A stretch of DNA of 64,000 nucleotides from Chloroflexota bacterium. Lineage in GTDB: Bacteria > Chloroflexota > Dehalococcoidia > Tepidiformales > Tepidiformaceae. Of the stretch, positions 18,629 through 27,048 are shown in pieces. The stretch spans positions 345,700 to 409,699 of the forward strand of contig JACRBT010000001.1 in assembly GCA_016234445.1 (NCBI GenBank). The letters are read 5' to 3'. The position numbers and the translations under genes were made by a program. Under the pieces are notes generated by a model. The model did not search any database, was not told where the DNA came from, and saw only the letters and a list, made by a program, of their open reading frames with translations. How positions within the stretch are numbered: the stretch's first letter is position 1; every line of letters starts with the position of its first letter.

Positions 18629-19078
18629 TTGCTCATCCGGGTCACCGAAGCACCACTGGACATCGCCGAAGCAGTGGCCGCCGTCGAAACGAACGCCGCC
18701 GGAGCCGTCAACGTCTTCCTCGGGAACGTCCGTGACAACAACCTTGGCCGCCGCGTTGACCACCTCGTCTACGACGCCTACCCCTCGATGGCCGAGAAGG
18801 TCATGCGCGAGATCGCTGAGGAGGCGAAAGCGCGGTTCGGGCTCCTCGACTGCGCCGTGCTCCACCGGACAGGCCGCCTCGAACTGGGAGAGACGAGCCT
18901 CCTGATCGCCGTCAGCAGCGGGCACCGGGCGGAGTCGTTTGAAGGTGGCCACTGGCTGGTCAACCAGATCAAGAAGCGGGTCCCGGTCTGGAAGAAGGAA
19001 GTCTGGGAAGACGGCGAAGCCTGGATCGAGGGGCCGGAGTCGATGGGACTCCAGCAGGCGCCCGCTGGCATGCGCTGA
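18629..19078 (+). CDS. moaE: MoaE, molybdopterin synthase catalytic subunit
   Basis: A 149-residue MoaE homologue with GAVNVFLGNVRDNNLGRRVDHL, AVLHRTGRLELGETSLLIAVSSGHR and the lysine-rich active-site stretch IKKRVPVWKKE. With MoaD it converts cyclic pyranopterin monophosphate to molybdopterin. The start is taken as TTG at 18629 because the conserved sequence begins at once after it and no ATG or GTG fits; the Nudix gene follows after 1 bp. Confidence 0.9.
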   Translation: MLIRVTEAPLDIAEAVAAVETNAAGAVNVFLGNVRDNNLGRRVDHLVYDAYPSMAEKVMREIAEEAKARFGLLDCAVLHRTGRLELGETSLLIAVSSGHRAESFEGGHWLVNQIKKRVPVWKKEVWEDGEAWIEGPESMGLQQAPAGMR

Positions 19079-19079
19079 C

Positions 19080-19601
19080 GTGACAAACCACCCGCATTCC
19101 TTCAGCCGCTACTGCATGCATTGCGGGGAGCGGCTGACCTCCGCCGTCCCCGAGGGCGACACGAAACGCCGCCTGGTGTGTATCGACTGCGGATTCGTCC
19201 ACTACCTGAACCCTCGGCCGGTGGCGGGCACCATCCCGGTCCGCGACGACGGCGCCTGCCTGCTGGTCCGGCGCGCGATCGAACCGCGGCGGGGGCTCTG
19301 GGTGTTCCCCGGCGGGTACATGGACGTCGGCGAAACCGCGGAGGAAGCGGCGATGCGAGAGACGCTGGAGGAAGCGAACCTTGAGGTGGCTGGCCTCGAC
19401 CTGCTCGGTGTCTACACGCGCATCGAGCCCGGGGTCGTTGTCATCGTTTACGAAGCGGTGGCGGCGGGCGAAGCATCGGCCGGGCACGAGACGAGCGAAG
19501 TCGGCTGGTTCGCCCCGCACGAAATCCCCTGGGACGAGATCGCCTTCGACAGCACCGAACGGGCACTGCGCGACTGGGTGGCGCGCCGCCTCCGCGCTTA
19601 G
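19080..19601 (+). CDS. Nudix hydrolase with N-terminal zinc ribbon
   Basis: A 173-residue protein: residues 10-40 hold a CxxC...CxxC zinc ribbon (YCMHCGERL, RLVCIDCGFVHY), followed by a complete Nudix box, G-x5-E-x7-RETLEEAN, within GYMDVGETAEEAAMRETLEE. The arrangement resembles NudC-like or ADP-ribose/NADH pyrophosphatase-type enzymes that hydrolyse nucleoside diphosphates linked to another group. It begins with GTG directly after moaE and so shares its transcript. Its last 4 bp overlap the convergent helicase-loader gene. Confidence 0.88.
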   Translation: MTNHPHSFSRYCMHCGERLTSAVPEGDTKRRLVCIDCGFVHYLNPRPVAGTIPVRDDGACLLVRRAIEPRRGLWVFPGGYMDVGETAEEAAMRETLEEANLEVAGLDLLGVYTRIEPGVVVIVYEAVAAGEASAGHETSEVGWFAPHEIPWDEIAFDSTERALRDWVARRLRA

Positions 19602-20998
19602 CGCCCCCGCCGCGGTGGCGGGTTCCCCCGCTGCTGCTCCACCATCCGGCCGAGACGGTAGTGCGGCGAGAGGATGGCGATAACCGAGCCGGCGTGGGGG
19701 TCGGCGATCCGGGCGACGATGCGCGGATGTGCCCCCGAGAGCTGGTCCAACTGCTGGTCGGTCGTGACCACCGTCGGCAGCCCGGCGACGGTCCGGTAGT
19801 TCACGATCTGGTAGAGCTTTTCCTGCGCCCACGGCGACGAGGCCTGTGCCCCGAGGTCGTCGAGCACCAGCAGGGGGGCGTTGCGCACCTGTTCGAAGAG
19901 CTCGTCGTAGCCCACGTCTTTGCCGGGCGCGAAGGACGCACGGAGGTGGTCGAGGAGGTCGGGGACGACCGCGAAGAAGACTTCGCCGCCGTCGGCGAGC
20001 ACGCGGTTGGCGATGGCGGCGGCCAGGTGTGTCTTGCCGCAGCCGTTCGCCCCCTGGAGGGTGAACCAGCCGTGGGGGTGGTCGGCGAAGGCTTGCGAGG
20101 CCCGGAAGGCCGCTTCGAGTGACTCCCGCTCCTCGGGCTTCAGGCCGGCGCCGCGGAGGTCGAAGTCGCGGAACTGCATCTCCGCCAGCCGCTCGCGAGT
20201 CATCCCGCCCACCTGCCGGTAGGCCGCCTGGCCGCTCCCTTCGAGCGTCACCACCGTGGAGACGCTGGCGTCCGCGAGGCGGGTCGCGAGTCGAGGGTCG
20301 AGCGCGGACGGCCTGACGGCGCAGGTGTAGACCGTCGGGAGCTGGGCGTTGTAGCGGTGGTTCACCACCTGGTGGAGCTTTTCGTTCGCCCACGGGGTCG
20401 GGGAGACGGCGTCGATGTCGTCGAGGATGAGGAGCGGGGCGTTCCGCACCTGTTCGAACATCGCGTCGTAGTCGAGTTCGTCGACCGCGGCCTCGTAGCT
20501 GCTGCGGAGGTGGTCCAGGAGATCGGAGACGACCATGAAGAGGGCGGGTTCGCCGCGGCCGATGCGGTCGTTGGCGATGGCGGCGGCGATGTGGGTCTTG
20601 CCGCTGCCGCTGGGCCCGCTGAGCACGAGCCAGCCTGCGGGCGCGGCGGCATAGTCGCGGGCGACGGCGGTCGCGCGTTCGCTCCAGGGGTTGTCGCCGT
20701 GCCGCCCCAGGGGCGAGAGGGTGTCGAAGGTGAACCGCGTCAGGGCGCCGAGGTTGCTGAGCCGCTCGAGCCGGGTGCGACGGACGTCCTCCGCCTCGTC
20801 GAGGACACATTCGCAGGGCTCCGCTTTGCCGAAACGGGGATGGTCGACCAGCCTCGGCAGGCGGACGAAGCCGGCCCCACGGCAGATCGGGCAGACGCCG
20901 GCCTCCGGCTCCTCAACGATAGCGGACGACGTGGCCGAGCGGTCCCCCGAGGTAGCGCCGCTTCCGATCTTCGAAAGAATCTCCTTCAGGTCCTTCAT
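19598..20998 (-). CDS. DnaC/DnaI-like helicase loader with two tandem AAA+ modules
   Basis: A 466-residue protein. Near the N-terminus is a zinc-ribbon-like Cys set (Cys36, Cys39, Cys62, Cys64). Module 1 has Walker A GPSGSGKT (128-135) and Walker B LLILDD (189-194); module 2 has Walker A GANGCGKT (316-323) and Walker B LLVLDD (376-381). The segments around them are near duplicates (SDLLDHLRSS/PDLLDHLRAS, FEQVRNAPLL in both). Ordinary DnaC or DnaI has one module and 240-310 residues. It should load the DnaB helicase encoded two genes upstream. ATG 20998 follows GAGGAGGG. It overlaps the DnaD-like gene by 86 bp. Confidence 0.85.
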   Translation of the reverse strand: MKDLKEILSKIGSGATSGDRSATSSAIVEEPEAGVCPICRGAGFVRLPRLVDHPRFGKAEPCECVLDEAEDVRRTRLERLSNLGALTRFTFDTLSPLGRHGDNPWSERATAVARDYAAAPAGWLVLSGPSGSGKTHIAAAIANDRIGRGEPALFMVVSDLLDHLRSSYEAAVDELDYDAMFEQVRNAPLLILDDIDAVSPTPWANEKLHQVVNHRYNAQLPTVYTCAVRPSALDPRLATRLADASVSTVVTLEGSGQAAYRQVGGMTRERLAEMQFRDFDLRGAGLKPEERESLEAAFRASQAFADHPHGWFTLQGANGCGKTHLAAAIANRVLADGGEVFFAVVPDLLDHLRASFAPGKDVGYDELFEQVRNAPLLVLDDLGAQASSPWAQEKLYQIVNYRTVAGLPTVVTTDQQLDQLSGAHPRIVARIADPHAGSVIAILSPHYRLGRMVEQQRGNPPPRRGR

Positions 20999-21626
20999 CG
21001 CCGCGGCCCTCCTCGGCCCACTTCTGGAGAATGCGCTCAACGTAGCGCCAGCTGCGCTTATTCAGTTCCGCCGCCTCGCGGAAGGCTTCTTCCACCCACT
21101 CCGCGGGGTAGGTTTCGGCCGCGTGCAGGAGGCGTTCGCCGACCATCGGCGTGATCGTGCCGATGTTCTCTTCGTACATGCGAAAGATACCCGGGCGCGC
21201 TTCCGGAGGGATGGCGACCGCGACCGTCTCCGGCTTGAGGCGAAGCTCGCCCGCCCGCGCCCGGCCGACGGCCCGCTGCGACCCGGGGTTGTTGACGAAG
21301 TAGACGGTCTCTTCGCCGCCCGGGCCAGAGAGCCGCAAGGCTAGGAGCGCCCCGAGGCTCGCGCACTGGGAGAGCCCTTCGCGCAGGCCCCGGCGGCCGC
21401 CGCCAATCGCCTCGAACGCAGGCGCCGCGCCCTGCTGCGCCCAGACCTGGTCCTCGCTCGCGAACCGGGTTTCGCCCTTCTGTTCCTGGACGATGCGGGC
21501 GACCCAGAGGAAGGCGAGGAGCGCCGCCGGGGAGCGCATCTCGGGGAGGACCGTGGCGAAGAAGACGTTGGGGATGGCCGTCGCCTTCGAGACGCCCGGG
21601 AACCCGGCGAAGCCCGTGTCAGTCAT
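20913..21626 (-). CDS. DnaD-like primosomal protein
   Basis: A 237-residue protein. The C-terminal half matches the DnaB_2/DnaD domain: YEENIGTITPMVGERLLHAAETYPAEWVEEAFREA, NKRSWRYVERILQKW and a terminal DRKRRYLGG motif. The N-terminal half (LPEMRSPAALLAFLWVARIVQEQ) resembles a winged-helix region that includes a VWAQQGAAPAFEAIG stretch. DnaD proteins remodel DNA and help helicase loading in Firmicutes and relatives. The start ATG overlaps the dnaB stop by 8 bp, supporting a shared job in the primosome. Confidence 0.8.
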   Translation of the reverse strand: MTDTGFAGFPGVSKATAIPNVFFATVLPEMRSPAALLAFLWVARIVQEQKGETRFASEDQVWAQQGAAPAFEAIGGGRRGLREGLSQCASLGALLALRLSGPGGEETVYFVNNPGSQRAVGRARAGELRLKPETVAVAIPPEARPGIFRMYEENIGTITPMVGERLLHAAETYPAEWVEEAFREAAELNKRSWRYVERILQKWAEEGRGDEGPEGDSFEDRKRRYLGGPLGHVVRYR

Positions 21627-23019
21627 CGGGCGGCCCATCTGGCCTGAGGGTCCAGTCTTCGAACTTCGCGATGCGGTCGCGGAAGCGAAGCTCGACGTTG
21701 CCGATAGGGCCGTTGCGGTGCTTGGCGACAATCACCTGGGCGACACCCCTGGGGTAGGCAGCGGCGGGCATGTCTTCGTGCGAAGCCATCCATTGTTCCA
21801 GCGAGACGTAGAGCTCTTCACGGCTGAGGAACATGACGACGTCGGCGTCCTGCTCGATCGAGCCCGAGTCCCGGAGGTCGGAGAGCATCGGCGTCCGCGG
21901 GTGGCGGTTTTCGATTGCGCGGGAGAGCTGGGCGAGGGCGATGATGGGGACGTCGAGTTCGCGGGCGAGGCTCTTCAACGTCCGCGAGATGTAGCTGATC
22001 TCCTGGACCCGGTTCTCGCGTCCCGGGATGCCCTCGCCGTGCATGAGCTGGAGGTAGTCGATCACGATCAGGTCGAGGCCGTCCTGGCGCATAGCGAGGC
22101 GGCGGGCCTTGGCCCGGAGTTCGGCCACGGTCAGGACCGGCGTGTCGTCGAACCAGATGTTGGCTTCGGAGAGCTCGCCGGTCGCGCGGATGATCCGGCG
22201 CTCCTCCAGTTCCGTCTGGGTACCGAGCCGGAGCCGCGTCGCCTCAACGTTCGCTTCGGCCGACAGGAGGCGCACGGCCAGCTGCTCCCCGCTCATTTCG
22301 AGCGAGAAGAAGGCGACGTTGGCGCGCTGGCTCACGGCCGCGTTCCGGGCGATGCCGAGGGCGAAGCTGGACTTCCCGACGCTGGGGCGGGCGCCAATGA
22401 TCACGAGGTCCGAGCGCTTCAGGCCGCCGAGGAGGGCGTCGAGGTCGGTGAAGCCGGTCTGGATGGCGGAGAGCTGCTTGCGCTCGAAGGTCTCGGCGTC
22501 CTCTTCCAGGTAGGCCGAAAGCAGCTGGCTGATGTGGACGAAGTCGCGGAAGTTCTCGCCCCCGCGGAGACGCTGGAGCAGGTCTTCGGCGCGGGTGAAG
22601 ACGTGCTCGATCTCGGGCGGGGCCTCGTAGGCCATCTGGAGGATGCCTGTGGCGGCGTGGATGAGACCGCGGTAGGTGGCGTCGCGCTTGACCAGGCGAG
22701 CGTAGAACTCGACCCCGAGGCTTGTCGGCAGCGCCCGGATGACTTCGGCGAGGTAGGTCTGCCCGCCCGTCTGTTCGAGGCGGTCGAGGCGGGCGAGCTC
22801 GTGGGCGACGGTGATCTGGTTGACGGCTTCGTCGCGGTTCCAGAGGGCGAGGCAGGCTTCGTAGACCCAGCCGTTCTTCTCGCGGAAGAAGTCCTGCGCC
22901 TTGAGGATGGGCAGGACCTTGTGGAGCGCTTCGACGTCGACGAGGAGCGCGGCGATAACCGCCTCTTCGGCTTCGATGTCATGCGGGGGGAGGCGTTCGA
23001 GAGCAGCAGGAAATGCCAT
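21619..23019 (-). CDS. dnaB: Replicative DNA helicase DnaB
   Basis: A 466-residue DnaB: N-terminal helical domain beginning LPPHDIEAEEAVI, linker, and RecA-like ATPase domain with Walker A GARPSVGKS (209-217), the DYLQLM Walker B region and QLSRAIENRHPRTPMLSDLRDSGSIEQDAD. It unwinds DNA at the fork as a hexamer. It lies 75 bp downstream of rplI, as in many bacteria, and is followed by the DnaD- and DnaC-like genes. No intein or extra domain is seen. Confidence 0.95.
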   Translation of the reverse strand: MAFPAALERLPPHDIEAEEAVIAALLVDVEALHKVLPILKAQDFFREKNGWVYEACLALWNRDEAVNQITVAHELARLDRLEQTGGQTYLAEVIRALPTSLGVEFYARLVKRDATYRGLIHAATGILQMAYEAPPEIEHVFTRAEDLLQRLRGGENFRDFVHISQLLSAYLEEDAETFERKQLSAIQTGFTDLDALLGGLKRSDLVIIGARPSVGKSSFALGIARNAAVSQRANVAFFSLEMSGEQLAVRLLSAEANVEATRLRLGTQTELEERRIIRATGELSEANIWFDDTPVLTVAELRAKARRLAMRQDGLDLIVIDYLQLMHGEGIPGRENRVQEISYISRTLKSLARELDVPIIALAQLSRAIENRHPRTPMLSDLRDSGSIEQDADVVMFLSREELYVSLEQWMASHEDMPAAAYPRGVAQVIVAKHRNGPIGNVELRFRDRIAKFEDWTLRPDGPPDD

Positions 23020-23094
23020 GGGCGGAGGGGGGACCGGCAGAGAGAATCGCGCCTGAGCGCGGCTGAACTGGTCCCACGCACCTCCTTCCCGGCG

Positions 23095-23706
23095 TTATTC
23101 GGCCTGGGGTTCTTCTTCCTCGGTCTCGGCGGCTTCGGGGTGGCCAGCTTTCGCTGCTGCCTGGGCGGCCGCGTAGGCGGCGGCCTCCTCGGCCTTGCGG
23201 GCGAGGGCAGCCTGCGCCTCGGCTTCGGCAATGAGCTTCGCCACGATCGGCTTCGACTCTTCGTCCGGGACCACGTCCACGTTCACGTCCACCGAAACGT
23301 TGCGGGTGAACTTGATCGTCACCGGGCGGTTGCCCAGTTCGCGGATGGGTTCGGGGAGGAGGACGATGTGGGGGTCCACCTCGATGCCACTGGCGGAGTG
23401 GAGCTTCTCGGCGATGTCGCGGTTGGTGACCGAGCCGAAGAGACGGCCGCTTTCGCCGACGCGGGCTTCGATGGTGATCGTGTAGCCGACGAGGCGGTCG
23501 GTGGTCTTGCGAGCCTCGGTGTCGAGCTTCTCCTGGCGGCGGACTTCCTTCTGGGCCAGCGCCTGGGCGTGCTGGAGGTTGTCGCGGGTGGGAGCGCCGG
23601 CGAGGTTGCGGGGCAGGAGGAAGTTGCGGGCGAACCCGTTCTTCACTTCCTTGACGTCGCCGACCTGCGCGGTACCTTCAACGTCTTCGAAAAAGACGAC
23701 TTTCAT
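23095..23706 (-). CDS. rplI: Ribosomal protein bL9 with C-terminal extension
   Basis: A 203-residue L9, where about 148 is usual. Residues 1-148 are standard (MKVVFFEDVEGTAQVGDVKEVKNGFARNFLLP at the N-terminus). The final 50 or so residues are an Ala/Glu-rich tail (AYAAAQAAAKAGHPEAAETEEEE). L9 lies at the base of the L1 stalk. First gene of the rplI-dnaB-dnaD-loader unit, with a GAGG site and a strong promoter 170-200 bp upstream. Confidence 0.93.
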   Translation of the reverse strand: MKVVFFEDVEGTAQVGDVKEVKNGFARNFLLPRNLAGAPTRDNLQHAQALAQKEVRRQEKLDTEARKTTDRLVGYTITIEARVGESGRLFGSVTNRDIAEKLHSASGIEVDPHIVLLPEPIRELGNRPVTIKFTRNVSVDVNVDVVPDEESKPIVAKLIAEAEAQAALARKAEEAAAYAAAQAAAKAGHPEAAETEEEEPQAE

Positions 23707-23876
23707 GGGAGAACCTCGATGCCATTTGGGGTGATTGCCGCACTGATTCGCACAGCCGGCCGGTGACGCCCCGGCAGTCCCGAGCGCAACCGTAGACCAC
23801 TCATGGTAGCGGCTCAACGCGTTATCGTCGCGCTGGCCGAACCCGGGCGGTTTCTTCACCCCGAACCGCGGTTATG

Positions 23877-23906
23877 ACTGTAGAACGCCTGTTCGCATTC
23901 TGTCAA
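23877..23906 (-). promoter_or_regulatory. Promoter of the rplI-dnaB operon
   Basis: On the minus strand: perfect TTGACA (23901-23906), 18-bp spacer, TACAGT (23877-23882). Transcription from about 23870 would give a leader of roughly 160 nt before rplI. I see no clear riboswitch or attenuator in that leader. Confidence 0.7.
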
Positions 23907-23922
23907 GACCGTCACGGGCGCC

Positions 23923-25125
23923 TTAGCGCCGCAGGTTCGCGTTGAACTCCGCCCTGGCCGCCTCCATCCGCTCGGGCTGCAGGTAGAGGTCGAGCGCCGT
24001 CATCGCCAGCGCCTTGGAAGCGCGGATGGTGGCGGCGTGGGCCTCCGGGGTCGCAGCCGCGTCGGTGAAGCCAGCCGTGTGGTTCCCGGCCATGGTGGGG
24101 ATCCCGAACATGGGATGGATACTCGGCACGACGTAGCTGACGTTCCCCATGTCTGTGCTGGCGGCGACGCTGGAGAGCGCCTGTTCGCGCGAGGCCGAAA
24201 CCGCGCCGAGGCCGGCGAGGTGGCCGGCGTAGGCCCCCGCCATGTGGTCGTTGTTCACCAGGTCGGTGTAGGGCCGGTTCGTCTCGCGGTATTCCAGGCG
24301 GCAGCCGGTGGCCAGCGCCGCGGCTTCGAAGCAGGCCTTCACCTTGACCTTCAGTTCCTCCAACTCCTCCGGGTTCTTCGCCCGGATGAAGTACTCGGCG
24401 GAGGTGTGGTCGGGGATGATGTTTGGCTTGAGCCCGCCGCGGGTGATGACCCCGTGAACGCGGTCGGTCGGGCGCATCTGCTGGCGCGCGAGGGAGACGC
24501 CGTTATAGGCCATGACCATCGCGTCGAGGGCGTTGATTCCCATCCAGGGGAACGCCGAGGCGTGGGCGTTGCGGCCGAAGTAGTCCACTTCCACCGACTG
24601 GATCGCGATGACGTTCGCCCAGGCGGCGTCGCCGGGGGTCGGGTGCAGCATCATCGCCGCGTCGACGTTTTCGAAGGCGCCGCGCTCGATCATGAAGACC
24701 TTGCCGCCGCCGCCCTCTTCGGCCGGGCTCCCGAGGACGACCACCGTGCCGCTGCCGTCGCCAAGCGCCGCCTTCAGGCCCAGCGCCGTCGCGACGCCCG
24801 AAATGGCGATGAGGTTGTGGCCGCAGGCGTGGCCAATCCCCGGCAGGGCGTCGTATTCGCACATCACCGCGATCGTCGGGGAGCCGCTGCCGGCGACGGC
24901 CTGGAAGGCGGTGGGCATCTCGTAGGCGCCGCGGGTGACGTCGAATCCCTTCGACTCCAGGTAGTCTGTGAGAAGGCCGTGGGCGTGGTGCTCCTGGAAG
25001 TTCAGCTCCGGGTGAGCGTGGATGTCCAGGCTGATGCGGCGGAGCTCTTCTGACGCCTCGTCGATGACCTGGGCGGCCACCGCCCGCAGCAATTCGACGC
25101 GGTTGAGTTCGCTGTTCGCGGTCAC
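23923..25125 (-). CDS. M20-family amidohydrolase/peptidase
   Basis: A 400-residue metallohydrolase of the M20D (AbgB/carboxypeptidase Ss1-like) group. Zinc-site motifs are visible: DIHAHPELNFQE, the GHACGHN ligand loop, the catalytic PAEEGGGGK and MLHPTPGD, plus a dimerisation domain (SVEVDYFGRNAHASAFPWMGINALDA). Such enzymes hydrolyse N-acyl or aminobenzoyl-glutamate-type amides. GTG start at 25125 with GGGAG seven bases before it. Stands alone between the rplI promoter and a divergent gene. Confidence 0.9.
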   Translation of the reverse strand: MTANSELNRVELLRAVAAQVIDEASEELRRISLDIHAHPELNFQEHHAHGLLTDYLESKGFDVTRGAYEMPTAFQAVAGSGSPTIAVMCEYDALPGIGHACGHNLIAISGVATALGLKAALGDGSGTVVVLGSPAEEGGGGKVFMIERGAFENVDAAMMLHPTPGDAAWANVIAIQSVEVDYFGRNAHASAFPWMGINALDAMVMAYNGVSLARQQMRPTDRVHGVITRGGLKPNIIPDHTSAEYFIRAKNPEELEELKVKVKACFEAAALATGCRLEYRETNRPYTDLVNNDHMAGAYAGHLAGLGAVSASREQALSSVAASTDMGNVSYVVPSIHPMFGIPTMAGNHTAGFTDAAATPEAHAATIRASKALAMTALDLYLQPERMEAARAEFNANLRR

Positions 25126-25205
25126 GGCATGTCTCCCATTCGGCGCGAGATCAGGGCTGGCGGCGGTGCGCGGCCCACGATCAGGAGCCTACCAGAAGAG
25201 ACCGT

Positions 25206-25211
25206 TACTCT
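25206..25211 (+). promoter_or_regulatory. Leaderless -10 box
   Basis: TACTCT ends 6 bp before the ATG at 25218; there is no ribosome-binding site. Confidence 0.45.
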
Positions 25212-25217
25212 GGGTGC

Positions 25218-26339
25218 ATGGCGTTCGCGGGTCCGGTACTCGTCATCTTCCACGGGGGCACGGGGACAGGCCCCGCGGAGTCGCTCGTCGCCCGGGCGCG
25301 GGCCGCCGCCGCCCGGTCCACGGCCGCGACGGCGCTGGCGGCCGGCTTCGAGGCGGTCATCCTCGCCACCGACGGGAGGCCCGCGTTCGCATCGCTCCCC
25401 AGTGGCGTGCTCCTCGACCTCGACGCACCGGGCGAGGCCTTCGACTACGACGCCCGGCTTCGAGGGATCGTCCAGCGCTATGGCCTGCTGAAGCCGGCGG
25501 TCATGGGGTCCGGGTCGGTCCCCCTCGCCGGGATCGACGACTTCCGCCTCATCGCCGAGCAGCTCGAAGCCCGCGACGGCCGCTTCGTCACCAACAACTT
25601 CTTCTCCGCCGACCTCACGGCATGGACGCCCGGGGATGCCCTCGGGCGGCTGGGCCGGATCGAGCGCGACAACGTCCTCCCACGGCGGCTCCGCGACGAA
25701 GCGGGGCTGGCGCCGGTGCTCCTCCCGAGGACGACCGCGACCCAGTTCGACCTCGACACGCCGGCCGACCTGGCCACGCTCGCGCTCACCCCCGGCCTCG
25801 CGCCCGAACTGGCGGAAGCCGTGGAACCGGCGAGGGCCGCGGCCGAACGCTTCCGCCCGCTCCTGCGGCTCCTCTGCGACCGCGAGGGCCAGCTCATCGT
25901 CGCGGGCCGCGTCGGGAGCCAGAGCTGGCAATACCTCGAACGCGAGACCGCCTGCCGCGTGCGGATGTTCAGCGAAGAGCGCGGCCTTGCCACCGCCCCC
26001 GCCGGTCATCGGCCGGCTTCGCTCCTCGGATTCCTCATCGAAGCGGTCGGGTTCGAACGCTTCTTCGAGCGCATGGCCCATCTCGGCGACGCCCTCGTCC
26101 TCGACACGCGCGTCATCGAAGCCCACCTGGGGATAACGCCTTCGCGCGAAGACCGCTTCCAGAGCGACCTCCTCGCCGCGGACGCGATCGCGGACCCGGT
26201 CCTCCGGGGGCTCACCGAGGCCGCGGCGGCCGCGCCGCTGCCCGTGTATCTCGGCGGCCATTCGCTCGTCGCCGGCGGGTTGATGGCCCTGAACGACATC
26301 GCCTGGCGCGAGAACGACATCCGCGAGGGGCGTGGATAG
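25218..26339 (+). CDS. Uncharacterised protein with nucleotidyltransferase-like N-terminal half
   Basis: A 373-residue protein I do not recognise with certainty. The first about 200 residues read like a nucleotide-sugar/MobA-CofC type fold: an opening PVLVIFHGGTGTG strand and loop, alternating hydrophobic strands, and near the end TTATQFDLDTPADL, a phrase common at that place in CofC and MobA-like proteins. The classic N-terminal GGxSxRxG nucleotide loop is absent. The second half is helical (LGFLIEAVGFERFFERMAHLGDALVLDTRV). It could be a CofC-like F420 or mycofactocin-related enzyme or a degenerate glycosyltransferase; both are guesses. Confidence 0.55.
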   Translation: MAFAGPVLVIFHGGTGTGPAESLVARARAAAARSTAATALAAGFEAVILATDGRPAFASLPSGVLLDLDAPGEAFDYDARLRGIVQRYGLLKPAVMGSGSVPLAGIDDFRLIAEQLEARDGRFVTNNFFSADLTAWTPGDALGRLGRIERDNVLPRRLRDEAGLAPVLLPRTTATQFDLDTPADLATLALTPGLAPELAEAVEPARAAAERFRPLLRLLCDREGQLIVAGRVGSQSWQYLERETACRVRMFSEERGLATAPAGHRPASLLGFLIEAVGFERFFERMAHLGDALVLDTRVIEAHLGITPSREDRFQSDLLAADAIADPVLRGLTEAAAAAPLPVYLGGHSLVAGGLMALNDIAWRENDIREGRG

Positions 26340-26351
26340 CGGGAGAACCTG

Positions 26352-27002
26352 TCAGGCGGTCCCGGAAGGCACCTCGCCGCGGCGGCCCGGGGAGAGCGCC
26401 ATCGGCGCGCCGCGCTTCCGTTTCATGACATGGGTACGCACTTCCCAGCGCCCGTTGCTGAAGCGCAGGAACGGGGAGAGCGCCTCCCGTTCCGCCGGCG
26501 CCACCTTCCAGAGCTGCATCGCCAGGTCCGATTCGTGGTGCCAGCGCGTCTCGGTCACTTCGAAGCCCAGCGCGAGGTAGGCGTGGTGGGCACGCTCGGA
26601 GAAGGCGTTCGAGGTGAGGATGAAGTCGGACGCGGGGTATTCGGCTTCGAGCCAGCCCATCGCCGCGGCCATCATCCTCCGGCAAACGCCGCGGCCCTCG
26701 TGCTCAGGGGGGACGTGCACCCCCCAGAGGTAGAGCCCCGCCGTGTCCCGGAGGTTGACCGAGAGGCGCCCCACCGCGCGCGGGCCTTCGCAGGCGACGA
26801 AGTGACGGTGGGGGCCGGCCTCACGCGCCCAGGCGAGCTTCGTCCGGGCCCGCTGCGGGTCCTTCAGGTAGCCCAGGTCGAAAGCCGAGTAGGGGAAGCC
26901 CCGTTCGCCCCATGCGGCCATCTGCCGCACGAGGTCTTCGTCCCAGGGCCGCAGGACGAGCCCGTGGCCCTGGATCGGCGGGGGATAAGAGGCGTTCGCC
27001 AT
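26352..27002 (-). CDS. GNAT family N-acetyltransferase
   Basis: A 216-residue acetyltransferase. An RPW(D)ED opening, GLYLWGVHVPPEHEGRGVCRRMMAAAMGWL as acetyl-CoA-binding motif A, and SNAFSERAHHAYLALGFEVTETRW as motif B are typical of GNAT enzymes, which acetylate amino groups on small molecules, antibiotics or protein N-termini. Substrate unknown. ATG at 27002 follows a TACAGT box by seven bases and lacks a ribosome-binding site. About 45 extra C-terminal residues are basic. Convergent with 25218-26339. Confidence 0.85.
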   Translation of the reverse strand: MANASYPPPIQGHGLVLRPWDEDLVRQMAAWGERGFPYSAFDLGYLKDPQRARTKLAWAREAGPHRHFVACEGPRAVGRLSVNLRDTAGLYLWGVHVPPEHEGRGVCRRMMAAAMGWLEAEYPASDFILTSNAFSERAHHAYLALGFEVTETRWHHESDLAMQLWKVAPAEREALSPFLRFSNGRWEVRTHVMKRKRGAPMALSPGRRGEVPSGTA

Positions 27003-27009
27003 GCCGTGC

Positions 27010-27015
27010 ACTGTA
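27010..27015 (-). promoter_or_regulatory. Leaderless -10 box of GNAT gene
   Basis: TACAGT on the minus strand, 7 bp before ATG 27002. Confidence 0.45.
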
Positions 27016-27048
27016 GACCAGGAGATGCCCCGGCGTGAATCGCGGGCT

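Noticed and set aside
20913..20998. 86-bp overlap between DnaD-like and loader genes as a sign of frameshift
   Set aside because: Both ends look genuine: the DnaD-like protein finishes with its family's terminal motif and the loader start has a strong ribosome-binding site.
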